DNA from: Otatea glauca | Taxonomy: Eukaryota; Streptophyta; Magnoliopsida; Poales; Poaceae | Length of the DNA: 64,000 nt | Direction: 5' to 3' | Assembly (NCBI GenBank): GCA_036346275.1 | Contig: CM070722.1 | Coordinates: forward strand, 22,777,336-22,841,335 | Shown here: positions 38,949-50,607 of the stretch, in pieces | How positions within the stretch are numbered: position 1 is the stretch's first letter | Layout: the number at the start of each line of letters is the position of its first letter | Translations under genes and position numbers: made by a program | The notes under the pieces: model-generated | What the model was told of the DNA's origin: nothing | Seen by the model: the letters and a program-made list of their open reading frames with translations, nothing else | Database searches by the model: none

Positions 38949-41155
38949 TGTAATATCTAAAAAAAATTTAACTCGAGCGGCGGTGGGCTGTTTTAGGGTT
39001 AGTGTGGGTCTTGAGGGCTATCTTTGGGCCTCCGAGAGAGATTTGGGTTGGTGTGGGCTGATTCTGGGTCAGAGGTGGAGCGCCATGGCCCATAGGGGTT
39101 TCCTAACCCTAGCCTACTCTCCCCTTTCACCCCAAGCCACCCTACCTCCCTTGCAGCCACCCCTCCCTTCTAGCAGCCCCCCCTCCTCCCTGCGCCTCTC
39201 CTCTTCTTGCACCCCTCCCCTTCCGAGTGCTCCCTCCCGACGCCCCTCCTCCCTCCTGGCGTCCCCCATTCAGGTTTGAGTTATTTTGTGGATCTGTTTT
39301 GGTGATTTAATTGACAGAATTTCAGGTTTTTGTGCAGTGATTAGATTGGTTTGGGGAGAATTTGTATTGTGGGGCGAGATCTGGGTTCGAGCAGTGCTGA
39401 TCTGAATCTTAGGGCAGAGATTAAAAATAGTTCCAGTCGTTTTCAGAGGGGTTGGCTGTTGGAAAAGTTGTAGATAATCGTCTTAAGTTTATTTAGAGAC
39501 CAAGATCATGAAATTTTGTTGGGTAGTTCAAAAGTTATGGCTGTTTTAGTGACTACTGTCCAGCATCTGTCTCTTCCGCAGCAAATGAAAACTGAAGAGT
39601 AGGGCTATCTAGATGTTGAATTAAATTTTTAATGACCAGATTAAGTTAGGAAATTTCCTGTAGATTTCAGAAATGTTATCCTTTACTTCATTTGGAATTG
39701 TATAAAATTTTATGCTATTTTGAAGTCTGCTGTCCAAGATGGTAGCAGATTGGGTTTGTGGCTAAAGATGAAAGGCTAAATGTTTTATTTGAGAGAATTG
39801 GTTAACATGTTTCTAGTGGGTATTTTTTAGTAGTTTCATAAAGTTCTTGGTCCCTGAGGTTTGGTTTATAAGGGTGGAACTTATAACCTTTAGACCATCG
39901 GGACAACAAAGGGCGGTTTTGTTCACGAGCGAAAGGAATAAAATTGGAGTGGGCGTAAGTTCGATGTCGCTAAACTTATTGCATGTGCTGTGATTGCATT
40001 GTGTTGAGATGTATGCAATTTATTTTCAGGTGGTGTGACTTCAGAGTGGCCTCAACCTTGCGCCACTCCGCTCCTCGTGGTTAAGGCAAGTGTTTTGGAA
40101 TGGGTAGTGTGTGGTAGGAAATTGTTAGAGATCTTGTGTGTGCCATGGACTAGTTGATGAGTGGTTTGTTATGTTGATGCTTATGTGATGAACGAGTAAG
40201 CGATAGATTAATTTGCTATGTCTAATGTTAACCAGATATGATGACTTGATTCATAGTAATGCTATGCCAAGATGACATAAAATTGTTGTACATGTTGTTT
40301 TGGGTTCTTCGTACATGTTGCATTCATGGCATGAAATCGCAGGTGGTGAGAAAGTCCTAACTAGTCCAGTAAAGCCGGTGAGAAAGTTATGACTAATCCG
40401 AGAGCCATAGAGTAAGTCCTAATCGTGATTTCATTCACCGTGGCGAATGGAAGCGAGGAGTAGGCACCCTCCATCTACGGGATGGAAGGGGAAGAGGGTG
40501 CACACCGACGGTGTGCACTCACCTATCCCAGATACGCCTTTGAGAGGACATGTGCATCGCATGGCATTGCATCTTATTCAAGGAGATGAGTACGAATTGT
40601 TAACGATATTATGAATACGAAAATGATGAATATGTTGTTGTTGCTGCTAAATGATTCTTTCACTCATTTCATTATGCTTGCTGAGTTTTGAACTCACTCT
40701 TGTGTTGAATGTTGTTTTTTTAGGTACCAAAAAGTCGGCATGCGGGATAAGGGATTAGCTACACCTCCTCACGTAGCATTTCACTTTAGGCAATGTTATA
40801 AGTTACAATTTGAATTCTTGGATATAAGTAAAGGCCATGAAACTTGTTAAATGGTCAATTGGAGTGCTTAAATCTCTCGTTGGGTTCGTTTTTTTTGTAG
40901 TGAGATTGGAACTGTTAGTATGAGATTTTGTGGATGTTACATTTATGTTCATTGCTTCTTTAGATACTTTATATATTGATATTACTTGCCAGGATAGTAA
41001 CGTTGCTAAATTCATGATAAAAACAGATGTTATGTCTTGAATTTTCGTATTAGCAATTGGTAACCTTGCTGGAATTTAGCTTGTTTTGGGATATTTAATT
41101 GTTGTAGTTTCTATGTTTGGTAGCATTCGGGCATGATAGATGCCGGGGTGTTACA
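38949..41155 (+). repeat. LARD 5' LTR
   Basis: This 2207-bp LTR is very similar to 45084-47294 with scattered single-base changes and small indels. A pyrimidine-rich block (about 39105-39270, CCCTCC/CTTCC words) lies in its first part. Frames of 98 and 104 codons over this block in the two LTRs have different reading frames and so are not genes. Confidence 0.9.
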
Positions 41156-41157
41156 GT

Positions 41158-41169
41158 TGGTATCAGAGC
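41158..41169 (+). other. LARD primer binding site
   Basis: TGGTATCAGAGC, three bases after the LTR end (preceded by GT), tRNA-Met type. Confidence 0.88.
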
Positions 41170-44100
41170 GGGCTTTAGGTCCGTGGTGTGAAATTGGAAA
41201 ATTACTCTAGAGTGAACTAAAATTTTGATTTGAGAAATTAGAAACTTGGCTTAGGTATATATTCTTTAAAATTTGGCCATAGGATATTAATCTTAAAATT
41301 TGATATAGGTTGGTTAACTAATTTAAAACTTGACACACTCGATGCACATGAGAAAGGGTATGGGTAATCATTGCATTACGCTTTAATATCTTATTTGAGA
41401 TTTGATGATTTATATGTGTTGAACATGATGGTGTTATGATGATGTATATTGCTATGATTATGATTGAGTGGCTTGAAGGAATGTGATTATGTGAATTAGA
41501 TGTGCTGAAGGGTTTCAGTGGTTGTCTGCGTGGTCGTGGTAGAGGCCATGGTTGTCCGCGTGGTCGTGGTAGAGGCCTTAGTTGTGGGTGTGGTTGGGTA
41601 GAGCCACCACCTAAGGTTTAGGAACCCCTCGTATGGGAGAGTTGTTGTCTATGTATGTCTTAGATCGGAGAGTTTGTTGAGAAGGTTGCTTTCATTATAT
41701 CTTCAATGGTCGGAGACAAAGAGAAAGTGTTTAGTAAATGAGTCTTTATCGGTTGTTATTACTACCGCTCTAGCAATTGGCTTTATTGGTTAATGTTGGT
41801 TGTTTTTCGTCAAAAAAGAATTTTTGCCTTTGTATGTGTATATCGGTTTCGCGCTTAAAAGAAGTTGTTGTTTTTAGCGTAACTTAAGTTCTAAGGGTTT
41901 ATGCTTTCTACCTTTATTAGAAAATGGAGTAGATGATCGCTTGGTTTTTCTTTTGGTGAAAAAGAATACCCTTGCAACCATCTTCTTTCGTGGAAGTTTT
42001 AAATTTTGAGATTTGTCTTGAAGTGCTTTTGCATGTCAAAGTTTGGTCTTGTCATCTTGTGATTTAATAGTCGAGTTCCGTTGTGAAATATGGTTGGGTT
42101 TCTAAAAAATGATGTAAATAAAGTAAGTAATCATGTGACTAAGCTAATTTGTCAGTAGTAAGAAGTATTGTTTAGCATGTTATATAGAATGTATTTGTGA
42201 AACTTATAGAATGAAGTTTTTCTTTATTAACTTGTGAGTTGAATCAATTAATTGTAGTTGTTATCTTCCATTTAAAACTAAATAACCTCTACTATCATGG
42301 ATTATGCTATAGTGAGTAATGATTAAATGTGTTCTTGTCCATGCTTGAGAATCGTTGCTTTACTTAAAAAAAATTGGGGTCACACCCTGTTATTTCTAGG
42401 GTAGGTGACCAATGAGAATGTTTAAAACTTTAAACTTTGATGTGTAGTTAGAACATTGAAATGATGTAATCTACTGTTATTGTTAAAGTAAATTTGGTAG
42501 TTGTTAAAAGACATTCTAATATAAGCTGTTGGTAGAGACATTTAATTGTGTTAGTAGATGGCCATAAAGTGAATATTGATTAGAGTCATTTTATGTGTCA
42601 TTGCGAATTATTAAAATAATTGGAAATATGAAATCATGTTCCCTTGATACTAATACAAATCGCGATTGAAAATGTATAGAATTTTCTATTTGATGAAGTT
42701 TTTAGGACAATGTGATGGTGTAAAGTATCGGAGTTTGTTGGACTTTGTTGCTAAGTGATAATTTTTTTAATGTATCAATGGAATGATTAATCCATGTTGT
42801 CATCAAAGAATGAGGAAACATAGAATGATTGTCATAGCGTTTGATTTTACCCTTAGCGAATGACTATCTTAAATCCATTCTTATGATATATGTTGCGTAA
42901 AGATAATATTTAATTGTTGAGTCATTAATTGATCGAATAAGTTTTTCTTTTATTGAGATGTCAACTTATGGGTTGTATGAAATTTTATGTTGATTATGTT
43001 GAAACTTTTGTTGAAAAGATATGTCTTAAACTTGGTATAGGAAGGTGTGTGATTGATGACTTGTTGTGGTTTGTAGAACAAAAGAAAATGTTGATGCACT
43101 ATCTTGTCTTGAATTAACTATCGAGTTGAATGTGCTAAAAATATTGACATCTTTCTCTTTGATGATCATGATGAGGTAGACATGGTTTGATGTGTTATGA
43201 TATGCATCATAAATTTTAGTTATAATTACTAGAGAATGTAATTAAAGGAAGAATTGATTTTGTGAATTATGCTTAGTCCTGATGGGGTTTCTTAACTGTA
43301 AATTGTGAATGTTAAAACCTTTAAGGGTAAGCGTATTAGAATACTAGGGATGGTAGGATTGGAGGTGAATCCTCTTTAAAGGTATGAATTAAATTGTTCA
43401 TATAGTCTTTTGGATGAATGTCTTTTGCTAAGGCATTCTATATTATGTGCATTAGATCTTCCTCAGATTAGAGTTAATGTTGCCAAACTGCAGAGTTATC
43501 TTTGAGGTTTCAAAATGAGAATGAAATAGAGAATAATTATGAAGTGATCTGTTGATGGTTTTTGAAATGATTTATTTCATTGATCAACGCCATTCATCTA
43601 TCTTTGCTAAGAGCTCCAGCTTAAGATATGATTGTGGAATTCATCTTTAAAGTTGTATAACTAGATTGCGCTCTTTAGCGTACAAATTAAGCCATTTTTG
43701 GTATTATCAGTTAAAGCAAATAACCGAACCAATGTAATGTTTGAAAGTTCTAATTGAAAATGTTTGTATCTCTAGTTCAACTAGAGTTATATTTATTTAA
43801 AATATGCGTGGTGAAGTAGTTTTCTATTGGGAAATGTGTTTCACTTTCTCATGAGAGAAAATACGATGGTTGTGTGGAAGTGGTTTGATTCCATGATCGG
43901 TTTTCTTTCTCTTTTTGAAATGATTTGCTTTGGTAAAAGAGATGATTTGTTCTGGTAAAAGTGATATGCATCCACAAAAGATTTATGCAGTGTTTCTCTT
44001 TTAAATTGATTTTTTTCCCTATGTGAATTTCAGCGCCTTGGTTTTAAGGTGATGAAGTGATTTATATTGATAAAGAGAATCGAGATTTCATTTTCGTTCT

Positions 44101-45071
44101 GGCATGGGAAAAGAAACGGAATGATCATGAAATTTTTGTTGAAGTACAGTAAGGGATTGTATTCTTTGTCCTTGTTCGTTGAGTGAAAGAATGTGGGGCA
44201 ACACCTTTATGGAAATAGAAGCCAAGCGTGGGTTGCTAACAACCCAAGATCCTAGCCTTTGTTATTTGTTGATCCTTGATGGTTTTTGAGTAGTGAGTAA
44301 TGGGGGTTTTCGCGTGTCTCAGTTTGGAGCTTGTTTAAGCTTTAAAAGTTGACCACTAGGAAGCTGGGTGTAATTAATTTTCCGTTTCGGTAGTGTGTCA
44401 GAATATTTGGTGACGTTGGATGTAGCTATTGTTATAATATTCAAAAGTGAATGGTTCTGTTGTGATCTTTTTTTTTATTTCTTGGGTAGTTGTCCTTCGG
44501 AGCATGGTAGGCATACAAAAAGATAGAGTAAAATTTTTATATTGCGAATTTGTGGTGGAAAAAAAATGTGCCCTAGTGGGAGTTTCTTTTCGATGGTAAT
44601 GATCCTTTGGTTAAAAGATTAAAAAAAATTGAGAGAGATAGAAATCTTTGATTTGGTTCCGGGGGGTACCAGTTTGGAACCTATAGGTTCATGTCGGCGT
44701 ATGATTTTGAGAAAGGGACCCATCGTTTGGATCATTCTAAATTCTTGTGTGGGATGCAACGTGTTTCTTTGTTAAGAAAAATCTTCCAGAATCTCGATCG
44801 CGAGGTTTTCGTAGAGTTGTTGGTTGCTGACCCTAGGCACCTTGCCTTTGAGTCCTACCTAGGGTGGAAATTTGGGGGAGTCAAAGCGGTATTGAAGCAT
44901 TAAGCGTCAAAGTATGTATTAGTGATTTGGTCGTCAGATGATTGGGAAGCAACTTAGAGTTGGAGTCTCACATGCGTGAGAAGTATCCTCGCTTGTTCAC
45001 TTGGTATGTGATGAGATTCATTCCTTATTTTATTTTTCGCTTAGTGGCATGCCCATTCGGGTCGAATCACA
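41170..45071 (+). other. LARD interior, non-coding
   Basis: AT-rich DNA with stops in all frames. A direct repeat of GCGTGGTCGTGGTAGAGGCC occurs twice at about 41527-41576 and, in one frame, would read RGRGRG, like the basic end of a gypsy gag. A 70-codon frame at 44691-44903 (MSAYDFEKGTHRLDHSKF) has no motif I know. Nothing resembling DSGA, YxDD or DDE was found. Confidence 0.6.
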
Positions 45072-45083
45072 TATAAAGAAGAA
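45072..45083 (+). other. LARD purine tract before 3' LTR
   Basis: ATAAAGAAGAA directly precedes TGTAATATC and serves as the likely PPT, though it has no G run. Confidence 0.5.
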
Positions 45084-47294
45084 TGTAATATCTAAAAAAA
45101 TTTAACTCGAGCGGCGGTGGGCTGTTTTAGGTTAGTGTGGGTCTTGAGGGCTATCTTTGGGCCTCCAGAGAGATTTGGGTTGGTGTGGGCTGATTCTGGG
45201 TCAGAGGTGGGCGTCATGGCCCATAGGGGTTTCCTAACCCTAGCCTACTCTCCCTTTCACCCCCAAGCCACCCTACCTCCCCTTGCAGCCACCCCTCCCT
45301 TCCAAGCAGCCCTCCCTCCCTGCGCCTCTCCTCTTCTTGCACCCTCCCTTCCAAGTGCTCCTCCCGACGCCCCTCCTCCCTCCCTGGCGCCCCCATTCAG
45401 TTTGAGTTATTTTGTGGATCTATTTTGGTGATTTAATTGATAGAATTTCAGGTTTTGTGCAGTGATTATATTGGTTTGGGGAGAATTTGTATTGTGGGGC
45501 GAGATCTGGGTTCGAGCAATCTTGATCTGAATCTTAGGCAGAGATTAAAAATAGTTCCAGTCGTTTAGAGGGGTTGGCTGTTGGAAAAGTTGTAGATAAT
45601 CGTCTTAAGTTTATTTAGATACCAAGATCATGAAATTTTGTTGGGTAGTGCAAAAGTTATGGCTGTTTTAGTGACTACTGTTCAGAATCTGTCTCTTCTG
45701 GCAGCAGTCGCGGAAAACTGAAGAGTAGGGCTATCTAGATGTTGAATTAGATTTTTTTTAATGGCCAGATTATGTTAGGAAATTTCCTGTAGATTACAGA
45801 AATGTTATCCTTTACTTCATTTGGAATTGTATAAAATTAGTTATGCTATTTTGAAGTCTGCTGTCCAGTATGGTAGCAGATTGGGTTTCAGGGCTAAAGA
45901 TGAAAGGCTAAATGTTTTATTTGAGAGAATTGGTTAACATGTTTCTAGTGGGTATTTTTTTAGTAGTTTCATAAAGTTCTTGGTCCCTGAGGTTTGGTTT
46001 ATAAGGGTGGAACTTATAACCTTTAGACCATCGGGACAAAGAAGGGCGGTTTTGTTCATTTGGAGAAAGGAATAAAATTGGAGTAGGGCGAAGTTCGATG
46101 TCGCTAAACTTATTGCATGTGCTGTGATTGCATTGTGTTGAGATGTATGCAATTTATTTTCAGGTGGTGTGACTTCAGAGTGGCCTCAACCTTGCGCCAC
46201 TCCGCTCCTCGTGGTTAAGGCAAGTGTTTTGGAATGGGTAGTGTGTGGTAGGAAATTGTTAGAGATCTTGTGTGTGCCATGGACTAGTTGATGAGTGGTT
46301 TGTTATGTTGATGCTTATGTGATGAACGAGTAAGCGATAGATTAATTTGCTATGTCTAATGTTAACCAGGATATGATGACTTGATTCATAGTAATGCTAT
46401 GCCAAGATGAGATAAAATTGTTGTACATGTTGTTTTGGGTTACTAGTACATGTTGCATTCATGGCATGAAATCGCAGGCGGTGAGAAAGTCCTAACTAGT
46501 CAGTAAAGCCGGTGAGAAAGTTATGACTAATCCGAGAGCCATAGAGTAAGTCCTACATCGTGATTTCATTCATCGTGGCGAATGGAAGCGAGGAGTAGGC
46601 ACCTCCATCTACGGGATGGAAGGGGAAGAGGGTGCACACCGACGGTGTGCACTCACCTATACCCCAGATACGCCTTTGAGAGGACATGTGCATCGCATGG
46701 CATTGCATCTTATTTAAGGAGATGAGTACGAATTGTTAACGATATTATGAATATGAAAATGATGAATATGTTGTTGTTGTTGCTAAATGATTCTTTCACT
46801 CATTTCATTATGCTTGCTTTGAGTTTTAAGCTCACTCTTGTGTTTAATGTTGTTTTTTTAGGTACCAAAAGTCGGCATGCGGGATAAGGGATTAGCTACA
46901 CCTCCTCACGTAGCATTTCACTTTAGGCAATGTTATAAGTTACAATTTGAATTCTTGGATATAAGTAAAGGCCATGAAACTTGTTAAATGGTCAATTGGA
47001 GTGCTTAAATCTCCCGTTGGGTTCGTTTTTTTTTGTAGTGAGATTGGAACTGTTAGTATGAGATTTTGTGGATGTTACATTTATGTTCATTGCTTCTTTA
47101 GATGCTTTATATATTGATATTACTTGCCGTGATAGTAACGTTGCTAAATTCATGATAAAACAGATGTTATGTCGCTAAATTTTCGGTATTAGCAATTGGT
47201 AACCTTGCTGGAATTTAGCTTGTTTTGGGATATTTAATTGTTGTAGTTTCTATGTTTGGTAGCATTCGGGCATGATAGATGCCGGGGTGTTACA
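45084..47294 (+). repeat. LARD 3' LTR
   Basis: This 2211-bp partner of the 5' LTR ends GGGGTGTTACA and is followed by the TCATC duplication and CACTA coding sequence. Confidence 0.9.
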
Positions 47295-48530
47295 TCATCG
47301 TTATTATCTCGGTCATGAAACTCGCCGTTCTTGTTGAGTACTTCCTTCATGATGAAGTAGGCGAGCTGTCCCTCGATGCCTTGGATTTCATTTGGAACCA
47401 GTCCTCCCGTAGGCAACTTCAGATGCTATAAATAGAAAAAGTTTGTCTTAAGAGCTCATATATTGAATGAGATGTACGAATCAATATGTGATGTTAGCAT
47501 GGAAAACCTCTACGTCATTGTTTATGTTGTAGAGCCTAAGATTTCGCGCATGTATTGGCACACGAAGTACCCATATAAATTTGTGCCTGGCGGCTGCTTG
47601 TGGCACTGCAAAAAATTGAATAAACTTATACGATATTGAAGGAGTTATTGACTACAAGATGCGATATAAGAAAATTGTTTTTGTGCTTACCGGAAATTTA
47701 GTACAGATTGTCAGTGATTTATGGAAAGGACGGTGTCTCGAGCTCTTTTTACAATATGCTTGGAACGCCCTATTCCCTAAACTTGTCATATCTTTGTAGT
47801 TTTTTGGATCTTTGTCCCGCGGGTCCAAGATCAGCATCTTGCTTTTATCTGGAGTAATTACTACGAGAATCCAGTGGAAACTACATACACATGTATGATG
47901 CCATAGTCATTAGTCCTAAGCTGAGCAAAGAACGGGATTAACAAGTAGTTGAACTAGCTAGTGAGCCACTTACTTGAATTTGTATGGTAAAAGTATGAAC
48001 TCCTTGTCTTAGAGTTTGATGAAAGCGTTATATACGTAGTTCTCGACCTCCTTTGGTACTCTTTTGATTTCCGGCTGGCAAACCGTTCCCGGATCGAGGA
48101 ATGCCACTGGCCCGTTGGTTCTTCTTAGTTCGATCAACTCGTATCTACATAAGAAATGATTTAGACATCACATTTATCGGTATTACATGAATGTAGACAA
48201 TGATTTTTATATTGGACACTTACAGTGACCAGCATCTCACAAGAGACACATCGAGGGCATCTTGATAGTACATGTTGTGCAACTCGCTGAATTCTATCAT
48301 GAAGCAGCCAGTCCCCTCATGGTGGAAATGTTCCTCTCTGAAAATGGCAGTGATCACCTTCGGAAGTACATCTTGGTTAGATCGCCCATATACCATGCAT
48401 GTAATCGCTTTAGCATTGCATCGTTAGGCTATCAAGCTTCAAGGGTGACAAACGGCTTCCCAATTCGTATTTCAGTCTTTCTTCAGCATCTTGTCCTTTG
48501 GACAGCGCTTTACCCTTACTTTTCTCGCGC
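47295..48530 (-). pseudogene. CACTA-borne Ulp1-like cysteine protease (C48) gene with introns
   Basis: Read on the minus strand, exon pieces show VSLVRCWSL, then YELIELRRTNGPVAFLDPG and PKEVENYVYNAF, then HWILVVITPDKSKMLILDPRDKDPKNYKDM. Next come CHKQPPGTNLYGYFVCQYMREI and EIQGIEGQLAYFIMKEVLNKNGEFHDRD. The His of HWI, Asp of LILDP, Gln of KQPPG and Cys of FVCQY fit the C48 (Ulp1/SENP-like) catalytic set. Splice signals are visible: donor GTAAGTG (plus 48217-48223), acceptor near 48144 and donor near 47972. A TAA in FIKL*DKEF (CAA likely before) breaks one exon. Such ORFs often accompany CACTA elements of grasses. The C-terminus lies at 38886-38948 beyond the LARD. Confidence 0.75.
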
Positions 48531-48638
48531 ACAACATCATACTCTGTTCTGGCTTCGACTGACCTCGCTGATATGTCTTGTCTATTCTGCCATGCCTTCA
48601 GAGGAGGATTTTTAAGTCAGTCAACTGAAGTTGTCGCA

Positions 48639-50206
48639 CTAACTTTTGTACTGATGTGTTGGTGACAATCGTGCGAGGTTTATCAGAGATGTGTGGCAGA
48701 GTTCACCGCGGAGAGGTGGCATGGTCACCTTAGGAGGGGCTGGCAGGTTCACCTCGGGAGGGGTAGGCACTTCACGATGGTCCAAGACGATGTCACGTTT
48801 GCGACACTGGATGAATGAGTCGACGGCACTTCCTAGAGTTGTAACCTCGTCGTTCGGGGGCATTTCTAGCCCGAGGTTGACAAACTCGGGATTAACCGTG
48901 TCCACCTGGACCTTTGCATAACCCGGCGCTATCCCAGTGTTGTGCAATACACCTCCTTCTTGGCATGGGTACGCTATGTCTGTACCAGCCTGAATGAATA
49001 TATTCATGACGGGCAAAGTGAGCTGGCACGGTGTGGGGTCATGTATGTCGTCCACAGGATAATGGCCCATGCCCTGTTCTACAAGTGGGGCGGATGCGCA
49101 ACTGCTGCGATGGTTCGGAGGGCTGGTCGTAACAATGTTCTCGGCTTGCGAATGGCTCATGGCTTGTTGTACTTGTCGTTGTACTTGTTGTTGTATTGTG
49201 CCTTGCAATTCTCGAAGCATCTTTTCCTTCATCATTTCTATTTCAGCAAACGCTTCTCTAGCCCTCTTTCGACTCTTGTAAGTGTGGAGGTGCTTTGGGA
49301 ATCCTGTCTTCCAGGGAACCTTAACCCCGACACCTCGTGTCCGTCCAGGATGCTCCTTGTTTCCTAGGGCACATGTTAGTTCGTCGTTCTCCCTATCTAG
49401 GTGGAATGTTCCTTGGGAAGACTCGACGTACAGCTCTTGGACCCTTTGCGACATTGCTTCGTCATCGCTATTTCTGAAGGATAAGCCCCACCAGACGTGA
49501 CACTTGCCCTCGCTAGCACATAGTGCTTGACTCGGTCAGGTAGTCTGGCCAATTGACTTGTACCAGTCGATTGTAGTGATTCTGCTTCCTACTTCTCCCA
49601 TTGAGGGATTTTACCAGCGTACCCACCCGTACCAAGTCTGTGTGGATGGATGTTCCTCCTTCCGATGTTTATGTGGTCCTCGCTGGACTTCTTTGCTGCA
49701 TCACTTTGCTTCATCGACACAAATTCATCCCAATATGGTTCTATGTTTGAGTAGTCCCCGATGGCCGACCGGTTTTTCTTCACATAATTAGTATTCAGCA
49801 TGGCCTTGAAGTTCCTCCATGCCGCATCCATGGTCATCAACGCATCCCGACGCACGCGGTGTTCATCTTCTTCGGGGAATTCGAAGGTTTGTTTGAGCTC
49901 TGTCCATAGATCCGTTTTGATGGTGTCGGGCACTTTGTGCCAATCCAAAAATGTGATTGGCACTCTCTCCTTTGCGATATACCAGCAGGTTGTTTTGTAC
50001 TTTGCTACGAACTTTGGCAGTGCAATAGGGGCCCCAGCATCTGAGACCTCAGAGATGGTATACCGGCCTTCGGGCTTCTTATTTCTTCCTCGGCCACGAG
50101 GTCTTGCCACGGGTACGTTAGCATCGGCGGCAACACCGGTGGTTGGGTGGAGGTTGAGGAACCTGCTAGGGCTAGGGCTCGAGCTCGGGATGTATTGCTC
50201 CTCCAT
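48639..50206 (-). pseudogene. CACTA En/Spm ORF (plant transposase PF03004-like), two breaks
   Basis: The minus-strand frame from ATG 50206 (MEEQYIPSSSPSP) has a basic PRGRGRNKK stretch and then the conserved block WRNFKAMLNTNYVKK, YWDEFVSMKQSDAAKKSS and the H-rich stretch IGRRNIHPHRLGTGGYAGKIPQW. It stops at TAG 49589 (EK*E). A one-base indel near 49500 shifts it, and the frame resumes at 49454 as MSQRVQELYVESSQGTFH..DELTCALGNKEHPGRTRGVG to 48639. This layout matches the Ptta/En/Spm transposase-associated family. It is probably an accessory DNA-binding protein, not the TNP2 catalytic transposase. It lies upstream of the C48 gene in the same direction, and in related elements the two can form one product. 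Confidence 0.8.
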
Positions 50207-50213
50207 ATCAGCC

Positions 50214-50289
50214 TTAGATGTGTGAACTGAAAGAGGTAAAGTATGGAACCATTAGATGTGCGAACTAAAAGAGGTAAAGTATGGAACTG
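50214..50289. repeat. Two tandem 38-bp repeats
   Basis: TTAGATGTGTGAACTGAAAG.. and TTAGATGTGCGAACTAAAAG.., each followed by AGGTAAAGTATGGAAC, lie just upstream of the ATG of the minus-strand CACTA ORF, in its 5' untranslated region or promoter. Confidence 0.75.
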
Positions 50290-50607
50290 AAAGATGTGTT
50301 GGCATATGAGTCTGATTCAAGCCTTTGGTGTTGGGAGGTAATAAACTAAGATTTGTATATTTCTTTCCTATTGATGAATACTTATGCATGATTCCAAATG
50401 TTTAAATGTGGATATCTTATATATTATGAACAGTTGGACAAAATCTTCATATCTCGTTGTTTCCAAATGTGTCATGAAGCAATGATGAAGATCTGCAACT
50501 GTGATAACCCAAAGTATTCCAATCTGTTGACATCAATTTATGGCGAAGGGGAAAGGAAAGAAGAGATGTTGTGCCCAATTAGATATCTTAATTCTTAGAA
50601 AAGGGGT
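50290..50607. other. Upstream CACTA DNA, no gene seen
   Basis: About 320 bases of AT-rich DNA with no recognised feature. It ends at the join with the G3-type LTR at 50607/50608. Confidence 0.35.

Larger units (their letters stand above)
38949..47294 (+). mobile_element. Large non-coding LTR element (LARD) with perfect TSD
   Basis: This 8346-bp element has LTRs 38949-41155 and 45084-47294 (TGTAATATCT..GTGTTACA). A PBS and a purine-rich tract are present, and the flanking 5-bp target duplications TCATC (38944-38948, 47295-47299) are perfect. The 3.9 kb interior lacks gag or pol frames (longest 70 codons). LTR length and tRNA-Met primer suit a gypsy-type LARD dependent on another element. Confidence 0.88.
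37291..50607 (-). mobile_element. CACTA (En/Spm) transposon with captured gene fragment, 5' end missing
   Basis: The left end is CACTACACTGAAAAAAGG with arrays of subterminal repeats. Genes on the minus strand are an En/Spm ORF (PF03004-like), a Ulp1-like C48 protease gene with introns, and DEX1-like exon sequence near the 3' end. An 8.3 kb LARD is inserted at 38949-47294. The expected second terminus (..CAGTGTAGTG) and the TNP2-type transposase were not found. At 50607/50608 the element joins a gypsy LTR fragment, so the right end is lost. TGA precedes the CACTA terminus as a possible 3-bp target duplication, with no partner to test it. Confidence 0.8.

Noticed and set aside
39105..39279. 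Pro/Ser-rich 98-codon frame in the LARD LTR
   Set aside because: It is a pyrimidine-rich tract in an LTR. The matching frame at 45117-45431 is shifted by indels.
48262..49367. Plus-strand frames of 117 and 141 codons
   Set aside because: They are the complement of the CACTA C48 and En/Spm genes on the minus strand.
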